From: Tractidigestivibacter montrealensis
GTDB taxonomy: Bacteria; Actinomycetota; Coriobacteriia; Coriobacteriales; Atopobiaceae
Reading direction: 5' to 3'
DNA length: 64,000 nt
Assembly (NCBI RefSeq): GCF_024741235.1
Contig: NZ_JANSKA010000001.1
Span: forward strand, 124,001 to 188,000
The notes beneath the pieces were generated by a model, which was given only the letters and a program-made list of their open reading frames with translations, was not told the origin of the DNA and made no database searches. The position numbers and the translations under genes were made by a program. Of this stretch, positions 1-7,133 are shown one piece after another (the stretch's first letter is position 1; each line of letters starts with the position of its first letter).

Positions 1-950
1 GTGCCATCGTCGTCGACGTGATAGCTGGGAGTGATGTTGCCGGTCGCAATCGTGTGCAACATGGTGGCCATGCAGATGACCGTCGTGGCCTTGCGGGAGA
101 GCACGCGAATCTGGTGCTGGGACTCGTACACGTCCGCGATGGTCTCGGGCAGCGGGCCGTCATCGCGAATCGACCCAGCTAGCAGGAACGGGACGTTCTT
201 CTTCACGCACGCGTACATGATGCCGTCGTGCAGGTCATAGTCATCAACAAACTGCGCGATCGATCCGGACCGCCGCACGCGGTTGATGGTATCCAAGTGG
301 TTGTAGTGACCGTTTGGCATGCTCTGCTGCGTGCGAATGTCCTGGCCAAGCGCGGTGTGGAACATGGCGCCCTCGAGGTCCTGCGTGGCAAGGGCGTTGC
401 CACCGGAGAGCGCGTCCACGTAGCCCTCCTCAACCAGCCGCTGCATGGCATGACGAGAATCCGCGTCAAACGCAAACGCCGGGCCCATCACCCACTCGAC
501 AAACCCGTGGTCGCGCTCGTATTTCAGCAGCTCGATGAGGTCGTCGTAGTCGCGCGTGTAGGCGGTTTCGCGGCTGCGGCCCTGACGGAACGAGAACTTC
601 TCGCCATTGGACGCGGCAGGGTCCGCAAAGCCGTCCGTGTGGACGTAGATTCCGTCAGAGCCGTCCTCGCTTCTTCCCAGGGCGACAAGGTCTCCCTGCT
701 TGAGGTGACGGCCGGTGACCACATGGAGGGTGCCGTCGTCTCTCAGAACGATGCAGGCATCCATGCGAGAAGAGGACGCCAGCTTCCATTTGCCATCAAT
801 CTTGAAATATTCAGGGTACATTGAAGTGCTGTGGAAGCCCTCTGGTATCACGCCGTTCTGCTCGACGGTCCCCCACCTCACGTTGGGCGCGTCGTCCAAG
901 CCAAGCGCTGAGAAATCTGGGTGGTGATAGGCAGGCAGCTGGAACGCCAT
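1..950 (-). CDS. LOR/SDH-region protein (TIGR00300-like), 3' end outside window
   Basis: Reading leftwards from an ATG at 948-950 (preceded by GAGGGGAG) an open frame runs off the window edge, giving 316 visible residues. It contains GNALATQDLEGAMF, NGHYNHLDTINRVR and AGSIRDDGPLPE, which match the conserved region of the lysine-oxoglutarate reductase/saccharopine dehydrogenase-like family (TIGR00300: archaeal-type ornithine cyclodeaminase, and the arginine dihydrolase part of AgrE/ArgZ). Members act on arginine or ornithine; which reaction applies here cannot be told, because the C-terminal Rossmann half lies beyond position 1. It is divergent from the DUF1905 gene with a 237-bp shared promoter region in which no clear site was seen. 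Family assignment is fairly sure, substrate is not. Confidence 0.8.
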   Translation of the reverse strand, partial: MAFQLPAYHHPDFSALGLDDAPNVRWGTVEQNGVIPEGFHSTSMYPEYFKIDGKWKLASSSRMDACIVLRDDGTLHVVTGRHLKQGDLVALGRSEDGSDGIYVHTDGFADPAASNGEKFSFRQGRSRETAYTRDYDDLIELLKYERDHGFVEWVMGPAFAFDADSRHAMQRLVEEGYVDALSGGNALATQDLEGAMFHTALGQDIRTQQSMPNGHYNHLDTINRVRRSGSIAQFVDDYDLHDGIMYACVKKNVPFLLAGSIRDDGPLPETIADVYESQHQIRVLSRKATTVICMATMLHTIATGNITPSYHVDDDG

Positions 951-1187
951 GGTTGCTCCCCTCTCGTCGATGCGTTGGATATAGCACGCGCGGGCCTGAC
1001 GCATAGCAGCGCGTGCCGCATGGCAACAAACTTGACCCAGCGGGATATCACGACGAAAACATGGGACCCGCGAAAGCCGCCGCGCCGGCGATGGGCCGCA
1101 GGAACAGCGAGGAGCCGACGCACCGGCGCATGCGTATACTTCTCGCGGGGCAAAATACTACCCACAAGGCCGCCGAGAGGAGCAGGC

Positions 1188-1796
1188 GTGAAGACCTACA
1201 GCTTTAGCGCGCCAATCGAGAAGGTCGAGGGCATCGACGGCGCATTCGTGCGGGTGCCGCTCGACGTGCCGCGAGTGTTTGGCGCCGGGCGAATTAAGGT
1301 GCACGCAACTTTTGATGGCGCGCCCTACGACGGAAGCGTGGTTGCGTTCAAGCGCGATGACGGCGGGCGCGACTACGTGCTGGGCATTCGCAAGGACATC
1401 CGCGCTGCCATTGGCAAGGGGCCGGGCGAGAGCGTGGATGTCACGCTCGTCTGTGCGCAGGCGGACGGGCCGGCCAAGCGCTACGTTGACCTTCTCGCCG
1501 CCAAGGTAGAGCGCAAGGGTCGGAGCCGAGAGGAGCTGTACGCCGTGATCGAGTGGCTTCTCGGCTATGCGCCCGATGAGCTTGCCGACGAGCGCCTAGG
1601 GTCGGTGAGCTTTGCCTCCTGGCTTGACGAGGCGCCGGCATACAACCCCGCGGCGGCGCTGGTGGGCGGCAAGGTCTGCGGCATTGACGTAGCGGCGGTG
1701 GAGGATCCCACCATGCATCGGGTACGCGTGCTGGACAAGCTGGTGGACGAGCTGGCCAAGGGGCGTCCGCTCGAGAAGATCCTTCGCCACGCGTGA
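1188..1796 (+). CDS. DUF1905-DUF2200 fusion protein
   Basis: A 202-residue protein starting at GTG 1188 after GAGAGGAGCAGGC; the frame is open further upstream but without a credible ribosome site. Residues about 1-90 look like DUF1905 (a small beta-barrel domain; GSVVAFKRDDGGRDYVLGIRK), and residues about 105-202 match DUF2200 (AKVERKGRSREELYAVIEWL, ACC-terminal MHRVRVLDKLVDELAKG). DUF2200 proteins are normally free-standing proteins of about 110-120 residues, so this is a two-domain fusion. No catalytic residue or pathway is known to me for either part. Followed directly by a repeat/hairpin structure at 1798-1868. Confidence 0.7.
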   Translation: MKTYSFSAPIEKVEGIDGAFVRVPLDVPRVFGAGRIKVHATFDGAPYDGSVVAFKRDDGGRDYVLGIRKDIRAAIGKGPGESVDVTLVCAQADGPAKRYVDLLAAKVERKGRSREELYAVIEWLLGYAPDELADERLGSVSFASWLDEAPAYNPAAALVGGKVCGIDVAAVEDPTMHRVRVLDKLVDELAKGRPLEKILRHA

Positions 1797-1797
1797 T

Positions 1798-1868
1798 GGG
1801 ATTTTTCTCCCCGGTAACGGGATTCCATTACCCGGTAACGGGATTCCATTACCCGGTATAAAAATCCC
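1798..1868. repeat. 21-bp tandem repeat inside a hairpin-capable element
   Basis: Two exact tandem copies of a 21-bp unit (1810-1830 and 1831-1851, beginning CCCGGTAACGGGATTCC) plus a 7-bp third start, enclosed by GGGATTTTT at 1798-1806 and its exact complement AAAAATCCC at 1860-1868. Each unit itself holds CCCGGTAACGGG, a near palindrome. It begins 2 bp after the stop of the DUF1905-DUF2200 gene and ends just before the end of the convergent ArsC-like gene, so it probably acts as a bidirectional terminator. Confidence 0.75.
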
Positions 1869-1870
1869 GC

Positions 1871-2233
1871 CTAGAGGAGGCGCTCAGACCACTCGGCTTC
1901 CTTGAAGCCGACAAGCACGAAGTCCTCTCCCACAACCAGAGGCCGCTTGACCAGCATGCCGTTGGTGGCGAGAAGGTCGAAGGCGTCCGCGTCGCTCATC
2001 CCCGCATCCAGCTGAGCCTTCACGCCTAGCTGCCGGTAGAGCTGCCCGCTGGTGTTGAAGAAGCGCCGCACAGGAACCCCGGAGCGGGCCTGCCATTCCG
2101 CGAGCTCCGCCGCCGTGGGGTTCTCCTCCACGATATGACGGTCAGCGTATGCAACGCCATGCTCGTCCAGCCACTTCTTGGCGCGCTTACAGGTAGAGCA
2201 CTTGGGGTACTCGATGAAGAGCGGCTTGTTCAC
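1871..2233 (-). CDS. Spx/ArsC-family (arsenate reductase-like) protein
   Basis: A 120-residue thioredoxin-fold protein. GTG start at 2231-2233 chosen because GAGGAG lies 6-7 bp upstream; the longer frame runs into a palindromic repeat. Near the N-terminus it has YPKCSTCKRAKKWLDEHG (Cys12-x-x-Cys15), and later GMLVKRPLVV, the ArsC/YffB/Spx layout. The PKCSTC start with a CxxC is typical of the YffB/YusI-like ArsC-related proteins of Firmicutes and Actinobacteria rather than of proven arsenate reductases, and no ars genes are nearby. Likely a small redox or thiol-handling protein; the true substrate is unknown. Confidence 0.8.
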   Translation of the reverse strand: MNKPLFIEYPKCSTCKRAKKWLDEHGVAYADRHIVEENPTAAELAEWQARSGVPVRRFFNTSGQLYRQLGVKAQLDAGMSDADAFDLLATNGMLVKRPLVVGEDFVLVGFKEAEWSERLL

Positions 2234-2253
2234 GGTGTTCTCCTCGTGTTCGC

Positions 2254-2294
2254 ATGAGACAAAGGGACTGTCCCTTTGTCTCACTTTGTCTCAT
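2254..2294. repeat. Dispersed 31-bp palindrome, copy 1 (with extra half arm)
   Basis: ATGAGACAAAGGGAC, one central T, then GTCCCTTTGTCTCA, followed by a second TTTGTCTCAT half arm. The same palindrome recurs at 11661, 59497 and 60166. Here the outer TCAT supplies the TGA stop of the JetD-like gene (stop at 2291-2293) and the element sits immediately upstream of the ArsC-like gene, so it may end the upstream transcript. Confidence 0.9.
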
Positions 2295-3790
2295 AGGTCG
2301 CGGCGGGTGAGGATCTCCTGCGGGATCAGGCGGCAGCCCTCCACAACGCTGCGCGCATAGGCGGCAGCCTCCTCGGTAAGGCCCTCGCACATGAGCGACA
2401 TGTCCGGCATGCCAAGGTTCACCTGGCAGGTCTGCTCGTTGTCAGCAGGATCCGGGTAGCGGTCCTGAGCCTTGTCAATCATGAGCTGGTAGGCGGGGGT
2501 GAAGGGCGCAAAGGGGTAGCGCTCGCCCAAAACGTCACGCAGACGCACCATGATGTCGATGCCCGCTCGGTCGATGTCGCCCCAGTAGAGGACCTCAACG
2601 GAGTCCGCGCCCAGCGTGTCAAGAAGCAGCGCCAGGCGGTTATGCTCGAGGATGGGCGTGCCCCCGCCCAGCACCACGGCATGGATTCGCTCGCCCAGGA
2701 TGGTTGTGCGACCCTCCTCGTACATGAGGTCGTGCACGTCAAGCCAGGGATCGAGGTTCTCGGTCACCAACACGCGCATGTGCTTCCTACGACGCGGCGC
2801 GTGGTAGAGAAGGTCAGGCTTGGGCATAGGTCGGTGGCGGATGACGTCCTCCATGCCCATCGCGCGCAGGAGCTTGTGGCCGTCGGACCCGTACTCAAAG
2901 AACTTCTCGTCGCCACCCATCTGGTAGGCAAGCTGACGACGCGTAATGTCACCGGGAAGCGCACCGTTTACCAGGGCGTCATTGATAGCCGTGAGCTGGC
3001 GCTCGAAGAGCGTGTACGCGCCGGGGTGGCTGAGCAGCCAACCGTTCATCCAGAAGCGCTGGTCAAGCTCGAGGATCTTGGCACGGACCTCGGTCTCGGC
3101 GGGGCCGCCGCGGCGAACGTAGGGAACCTCGGAGAGCTGCGTGGGATGAGAGGGACTGCCCTTCCCCACCCGACGCAGACGCCCGCGCTGGGTGCGCGGG
3201 GCCGAGGAGCGACCGGGCTTCTCCGCGCGCGCGGGGGGTGCGGGCTGCGCGGGGGCTTCGGGCTGCGCGGGCGATTCGGGCTGCGCGGGGGATGCGGGCT
3301 GTGCGGGCGATTCGGGCTGTGCGGGCGATTCGGGCTCTGGGGCATTGGCGGGCGCGGGAGCTGCCGCGGCAGCAGGCTCATTGGCTGTGGCGGCATCGTC
3401 CTCCGTGGGTGCCGCCTCGGGCGGCTCGGCCACCGCGGGGGCGGGCTCGCTCTCTGCCGACATACCCGTGGCGTCCGCGAGGCCCTCGTTCTTCTCGCCA
3501 GCGTCCTCTACCTGCGGCGGAACACGCAGGGTGTAGACGCCCTCCTGCCCCTCCACGGGGTCGAGCGCCTCGGCGAGAATGGCCGCGGTCAGCGCCACCT
3601 GAGCGCCCTTGCCATACTTGCCCACGATCCGCTGGATGTCCTCGTCGGTCACCACGTCGCCCCGCACGCGCACTAGAGAGCTCGCCACGGACGCGGCCTT
3701 GTTCTTCTGCGAGGGCTCCAGAACTTGGCAGAGAGCCTCCCTCAGATAATCAAGGTTCATACGTTCTGCGTCGGTAAGTTTTCGCGCCAT
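2291..3790 (-). CDS. Stand-alone JetD-like (DUF2220) Toprim protein with Pro/Ala linker
   Basis: A 499-residue protein with three parts. Residues 1-93 form a charged helical N-terminal domain; residues about 94-205 are a low-complexity Ala/Pro/Glu linker including a PAQPESP-type repeat (about 145-175); residues about 215-499 resemble the C-terminal DUF2220 domain of Wadjet JetD. The Toprim-like signature is visible: VLVTENLDPWLDV (Glu334), LYWGDIDRAGIDIMVRLR (Asp395 and Asp397), and a C-terminal LTEEAAAYARSVVEGCRLIPQEIL like the JetD tail. JetD is the topoisomerase VI-like nuclease subunit of the JetABCD plasmid-defence condensin. No JetA, JetB or JetC gene lies on either side, so a Wadjet role cannot be assumed; it may be a free nuclease. 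Start ATG at 3790 follows GGAACC-type weak ribosome site. Confidence 0.7.
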   Translation of the reverse strand: MARKLTDAERMNLDYLREALCQVLEPSQKNKAASVASSLVRVRGDVVTDEDIQRIVGKYGKGAQVALTAAILAEALDPVEGQEGVYTLRVPPQVEDAGEKNEGLADATGMSAESEPAPAVAEPPEAAPTEDDAATANEPAAAAAPAPANAPEPESPAQPESPAQPASPAQPESPAQPEAPAQPAPPARAEKPGRSSAPRTQRGRLRRVGKGSPSHPTQLSEVPYVRRGGPAETEVRAKILELDQRFWMNGWLLSHPGAYTLFERQLTAINDALVNGALPGDITRRQLAYQMGGDEKFFEYGSDGHKLLRAMGMEDVIRHRPMPKPDLLYHAPRRRKHMRVLVTENLDPWLDVHDLMYEEGRTTILGERIHAVVLGGGTPILEHNRLALLLDTLGADSVEVLYWGDIDRAGIDIMVRLRDVLGERYPFAPFTPAYQLMIDKAQDRYPDPADNEQTCQVNLGMPDMSLMCEGLTEEAAAYARSVVEGCRLIPQEILTRRDL

Positions 3791-4178
3791 GCCTGGTTCC
3801 TTTCATGCGGTCATGCAAGAAGGATACGGCAACGGCGAGGAAATCCCTGCATCGAAGCAGTCAATCTTGCATAACTACACGTGATATTACGCCTGCGTTG
3901 AATGGGATGAAGTGCACATCGAGAAGTACTTGCACGCGCGGAACGCGGAGCGTGGCGCACTGCCGCTCCGCGCTGCATCCGTTCTTACCGGCCCGTCGCG
4001 CCTCTCGGCAAAAACCTGCGGAAACGCAAAGGGAATCCCACGTACCGGTAACTAGCAAGGTGTCCTACTCTTATGCGGCAGGCTGTGGCAAGGCTGCGGC
4101 AGGCTGTGGCAAGACGCACCTGTTGCCAAAGCCACATCCCACGCTTGCGCACCCCGCGCCACCACCCTGCTTCAACAG
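3791..4178. other. Intergenic region with a 19-bp direct repeat
   Basis: No credible gene. The only structure seen is a 19-bp sequence, TGCGGCAGGCTGTGGCAAG, at 4074-4092 and again exactly at 4095-4113. The left part carries the promoter of the leftward JetD-like gene; the right part follows the stop of the leftward cysteine desulfurase. Confidence 0.6.
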
Positions 4179-5339
4179 CTAGCGTCTCTCCAGGAGCTCC
4201 TTCAGCGCGTCAAGCGCGTAGTCCACGTCATCCTGCGTGTTGAAGAAGCCAAACGAGAAGCGCACGGTGCCTGTGGGAAAGGTGCCAATGGTCTTGTGCG
4301 CGGAGGGCGCGCAGTGCAGCCCAACGCGCACGCTAATGTGATAGAGCTCGTCCAAGAGGGTTGCCACCTCGGCCTCATCACGCCCCGGCGTGGCGAGAGA
4401 AACCACGCCTACGCGCTTCTCGGCGTCATGGCGCCCACACACGCGCACGCGCCCCGCGCGCTCCAGCGGCTCCAAGCCCTCCAGGAACCGCTGCGTAAGG
4501 CCAAGCTCATGCGCAAGCACGGCACCCTTCCCCTGCGCGGCGTGCCATCCCAGCGCCGCATGCAGCCCCACGATACCCGGCAGGTTGGGCGTGCCTGCCT
4601 CAAGGCGGTCCGGCATGAAATTCGGGATGGTCTCCTTGTCGCTCACGGAGCCCGTACCCCCAACCACCAGCGGCTCGACACGATGCGCAAGCTCCTCCGT
4701 CAACGCCACGCCGCCAATGCCCTGCGGGCCGAGGAGCCCCTTGTGACCCGTGAACGCCACGGCATCAATGCCCATAGCCTCCATGTTTATGGGAAGCACG
4801 CCCGCGGTCTGCGCCGCGTCGAGAATGAACGCCAGCCCGTGCGCACGACAGAACTCCCCCACCTTGGCCGCAGGCATCACGGTGCCCGTCACGTTACTGG
4901 CGTGCAGCATGACAACGGCGCGCGTGTTTGGCTGCAGGCACCCCGCTAGCGCACCCACATCGAGCATGCCCGTCTCATCGCATGGGCAGCGCGTGAAGCT
5001 CACGCCACGCGACCCCAGCTGCACGAGGGGCCGCATGACCGCGTTGTGCTCCATGGACGAGACAATGACGTGGTCGCCCTCGTGGAGAAGCCCCTTGATG
5101 AGAAGGTTGAGCGACTCGGTCACGTTCCGAGTAAAAGCGATGTCGCGGGCGTCCGGCGCGCCAAAGAGCGCGGCGAGCGCCTCCCTGGTCTCCAGCACCA
5201 CACCCTCGATGTCAAACGCGCTGGCATACGAGCCTCGCCCCACGTTGGCGCCGCATGTGGTCATGAACTCGTACATGGCCTGGGGCACGCAGTCTGGTTT
5301 GGGGAACGTGGTGGCGGCGTTATCCAAATACGCGTTCAT
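4179..5339 (-). CDS. Cysteine desulfurase family protein (class V aminotransferase, TIGR01977-like)
   Basis: A 386-residue PLP enzyme. It has YLDNAATTFPKP at the N-terminus, MEHNA (His98), DAAQTAG (Asp174), the PLP lysine in TGHKGLLGPQG (Lys200), and near the C-terminus VGLHCAPSAHK with the presumed catalytic Cys, followed by GTVRFSFGFFNT. This layout fits the cysteine desulfurase subfamily that is commonly clustered with YedE, YedF/TusA and DUF3343 genes in anaerobes. It would release sulfur or selenium from cysteine or selenocysteine. It is divergent from yedE, sharing the 107-bp region 5340-5446, so the two sides are probably co-regulated. Confidence 0.88.
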   Translation of the reverse strand: MNAYLDNAATTFPKPDCVPQAMYEFMTTCGANVGRGSYASAFDIEGVVLETREALAALFGAPDARDIAFTRNVTESLNLLIKGLLHEGDHVIVSSMEHNAVMRPLVQLGSRGVSFTRCPCDETGMLDVGALAGCLQPNTRAVVMLHASNVTGTVMPAAKVGEFCRAHGLAFILDAAQTAGVLPINMEAMGIDAVAFTGHKGLLGPQGIGGVALTEELAHRVEPLVVGGTGSVSDKETIPNFMPDRLEAGTPNLPGIVGLHAALGWHAAQGKGAVLAHELGLTQRFLEGLEPLERAGRVRVCGRHDAEKRVGVVSLATPGRDEAEVATLLDELYHISVRVGLHCAPSAHKTIGTFPTGTVRFSFGFFNTQDDVDYALDALKELLERR

Positions 5340-5446
5340 CGGTCTACCAGTACCTTTCGCCTAATAACAAACAAATTTTCATGAGTCCAAACAATTATAT
5401 ATGAGTCCCCAGCCCCACACGGACGGTCAGGAAAGGAGTGTGCCAC
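5340..5446. promoter_or_regulatory. Divergent promoter region with direct repeat ATGAGTCC
   Basis: The AT-rich gap between the cysteine desulfurase and yedE holds ATGAGTCC at 5381-5388 and again at 5401-5408, 20 bp apart (two helical turns) and separated by AACAATTATAT. That spacing is what a dimeric regulator on one DNA face would use. No regulator gene is adjacent, so the assignment is inference. Confidence 0.4.
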
Positions 5447-6529
5447 ATGAACCTTAGCAAGAACGAGAAGGCAATGACGATCATTGCCGGCGTCATCATG
5501 GGCGTGATCGGCGCCTCGCTCGTGCTCTTTGGAAACCCCAAGAACATGGGCTTCTGCATCGCGTGCTTCCTGCGCGACACCGCCGGCGGCGTTGGGCTTC
5601 ACCGAGCCGAGGTGGTCCAGTACATCAGGCCCGAGATTATCGGCCTCATCTTTGGCAGCCTCTTCGCCGCGCTGGCCACCAAGGAGTTCTCGCCCCGCGG
5701 CGGCTCCGCGCCCATGACCCGCTTCGTGCTGGGCTTCTTCGCCATGATTGGCGCCCTCATGTTCCTGGGCTGCCCGTTCCGCATGATCTTGCGCATCGCC
5801 GGCGGCGACCTCAACGCCATCGTGGCCTTCGTGGGCTTTGTCTGCGGCATAGCCACCGGCGTGTTGTTCCTCAACCGCGGCTACTCGCTCAGCCGCACCC
5901 GTAAGGTCTCCAAGTCCGAGGGCAGCATCCTTCCCGTAATCGCCCTCGTCTTCCTGGTGCTTATCGTTGCTGCCCCCGCCTTCATTTTCTTTAGCGAGAA
6001 GGGCCCCGGCTCGATGCACGCGCCTCTCGCCATCTCGCTCATCGCCGGCATCATCGTGGGCGCGCTTGCCCAACGCACCCGCTTCTGCATGGTGGGCGGC
6101 ATCCGCGACATGATTCTCTTCCGCGAGAACCGCCTGCTCCTGGGCTTTGTGGCCGTGCTCGTCTCCGCGCTGGCGATGAACCTCATCTTCTCCGCCACCA
6201 CCGGCACCTCGTACTTCAACCTGGGCTTCGAGAACCAGCCCATCGCCCACAGCGACGGACTGTGGAACTTCCTGGGCCTCTATCTCACCGGCTTTGCCTG
6301 CGTGCTCCTGGGCGGCTGCCCACTGCGCCAGCTCATCCTCTCCGGCGAGGGCAACACCGATAGCGCCGTGACCATCCTCGGCCTCTTTGTTGGCGCCGCG
6401 TTCGCACACAACTTTGGCCTCGCCGCCAGTGGCGACGGCCCCACCGTCAACGGCATGATCGCCGTGGTGATTGGCATCGTCGTCGTTGCCGTGATTGCCT
6501 TCACCAACCTCAAGACCGCAAAGGAGTAG
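5447..6529 (+). CDS. yedE: YeeE/YedE family transporter (selenium or thiosulfate uptake)
   Basis: A 360-residue membrane protein with about ten hydrophobic segments arranged as two halves. ATG 5447 is used because AAAGGAG lies 8 bp upstream; the in-frame GTG at 5438 would overlap that site. Conserved cysteines of the YeeE/YedE family are present in both halves: FCIACFLRD and FLGCPFR in the first, RFCMVGGIRD and GGCPLRQ in the second. Family members include the thiosulfate channel TsuA and the putative selenium transporter YedE (TIGR04112). The downstream TusA-like gene (2 bp away) and DUF3343 gene, with a cysteine desulfurase divergent, fit either substrate; the DUF3343 partner tips the balance towards selenium handling. 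Confidence 0.88.
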   Translation: MNLSKNEKAMTIIAGVIMGVIGASLVLFGNPKNMGFCIACFLRDTAGGVGLHRAEVVQYIRPEIIGLIFGSLFAALATKEFSPRGGSAPMTRFVLGFFAMIGALMFLGCPFRMILRIAGGDLNAIVAFVGFVCGIATGVLFLNRGYSLSRTRKVSKSEGSILPVIALVFLVLIVAAPAFIFFSEKGPGSMHAPLAISLIAGIIVGALAQRTRFCMVGGIRDMILFRENRLLLGFVAVLVSALAMNLIFSATTGTSYFNLGFENQPIAHSDGLWNFLGLYLTGFACVLLGGCPLRQLILSGEGNTDSAVTILGLFVGAAFAHNFGLAASGDGPTVNGMIAVVIGIVVVAVIAFTNLKTAKE

Positions 6530-6531
6530 CC

Positions 6532-6741
6532 ATGAAGACTATCGACGCACAGGGGCTTTCGTGCCCGGAGCCGGTCGTGCTCACCAGAAACGCCGTGAAG
6601 GACAACCCTGAGGGCGTGGCCGTGCTGGTCGACGCCGTGGCCGCACGCGAGAACGTCACCAGGTTCGGCAAGAGCCAGGGCTACGACGTGGCCGTGGAGG
6701 ATACCGAAGATGGGTGGAAGCTCACCCTCACCAAGGCGTAG
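6532..6741 (+). CDS. TusA-like sulfur/selenium carrier
   Basis: A 69-residue SirA/TusA-fold protein beginning MKTIDAQGLSCPEPVV; Cys11 in the CPxP motif is the residue that carries persulfide (or selenopersulfide) in this family. It equals the first domain of YedF but lacks the second DsrE-like domain. Two bases separate it from the yedE stop, so it is translated from the same transcript and probably receives the imported or mobilised chalcogen, as TsuB does for TsuA. Confidence 0.88.
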   Translation: MKTIDAQGLSCPEPVVLTRNAVKDNPEGVAVLVDAVAARENVTRFGKSQGYDVAVEDTEDGWKLTLTKA

Positions 6742-6750
6742 GGCGATACC

Positions 6751-7011
6751 GTGGCCGACAAGAGCTACATCGCCCTCTTCTACTCGCACTTTGGCGCCAC
6801 GCGCTACGCCAAGCTGCTCACGAGCACCGGCTGGCAGAACCGCATGTCCCCCGTGCCGCGCTCGCTCAGCAGCAGCTGCGGCACCTGCGTGAGGTACGCA
6901 GGCCCTGCGCCCTGCCCCACGGCGAAGGTTCCCGAGGAGGTCGAGAAGATCGTGGAGGTGCACGAGGGCGAGGGCCCGCTCTACGCCACGGTCTACGAGT
7001 TCGAGGACTAG
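6751..7011 (+). CDS. DUF3343 (putative Se/S carrier) protein
   Basis: An 86-residue protein starting at GTG 6751, 9 bp after the TusA-like stop. It shows the DUF3343 pattern: an N-terminal YIALFYSHFGATRYAKLL and a cysteine pair in SSSCGTCVRY plus a further Cys in APCPTA. Family members are predicted small Se/S carriers found beside YedE, YedF and the TIGR01977 desulfurase in selenium-dependent molybdenum hydroxylase genomes. Last gene of the three-gene transcript, followed by a hairpin at 7048-7078. Confidence 0.8.
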   Translation: MADKSYIALFYSHFGATRYAKLLTSTGWQNRMSPVPRSLSSSCGTCVRYAGPAPCPTAKVPEEVEKIVEVHEGEGPLYATVYEFED

Positions 7012-7047
7012 CCACAAAGCGGCAGACAGCAGCAAGCGCTCACCAGA

Positions 7048-7078
7048 AGGGCCCGCCGGCACGAAGCCGACGGGCCCT
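7048..7078. terminator. Bidirectional terminator-like hairpin
   Basis: AGGGCCCGCCGGC (7048-7060) pairs with GCCGACGGGCCCT (7066-7078) with one G-T mismatch and a 5-nt loop. It lies between the ends of the convergent DUF3343 and phosphoketolase genes. No strong T-run follows on the plus strand. Confidence 0.7.
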
Positions 7079-7133
7079 AAAGCGTAGCTATGCGAGACGG
7101 ACGAGACATGCGAGACGAGCGCGCAGCAAGCGG

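Noticed and set aside
3230-3350. DNA repeat within the JetD-like gene as a mobile element
   Set aside because: The repeat encodes the in-frame Pro/Ala linker and fits low-complexity protein sequence; no inverted ends.
5447-7011. Selenocysteine codon (in-frame TGA) in the Se/S genes
   Set aside because: All three plus-strand genes and the desulfurase have ordinary Cys codons at the expected places and no in-frame TGA.
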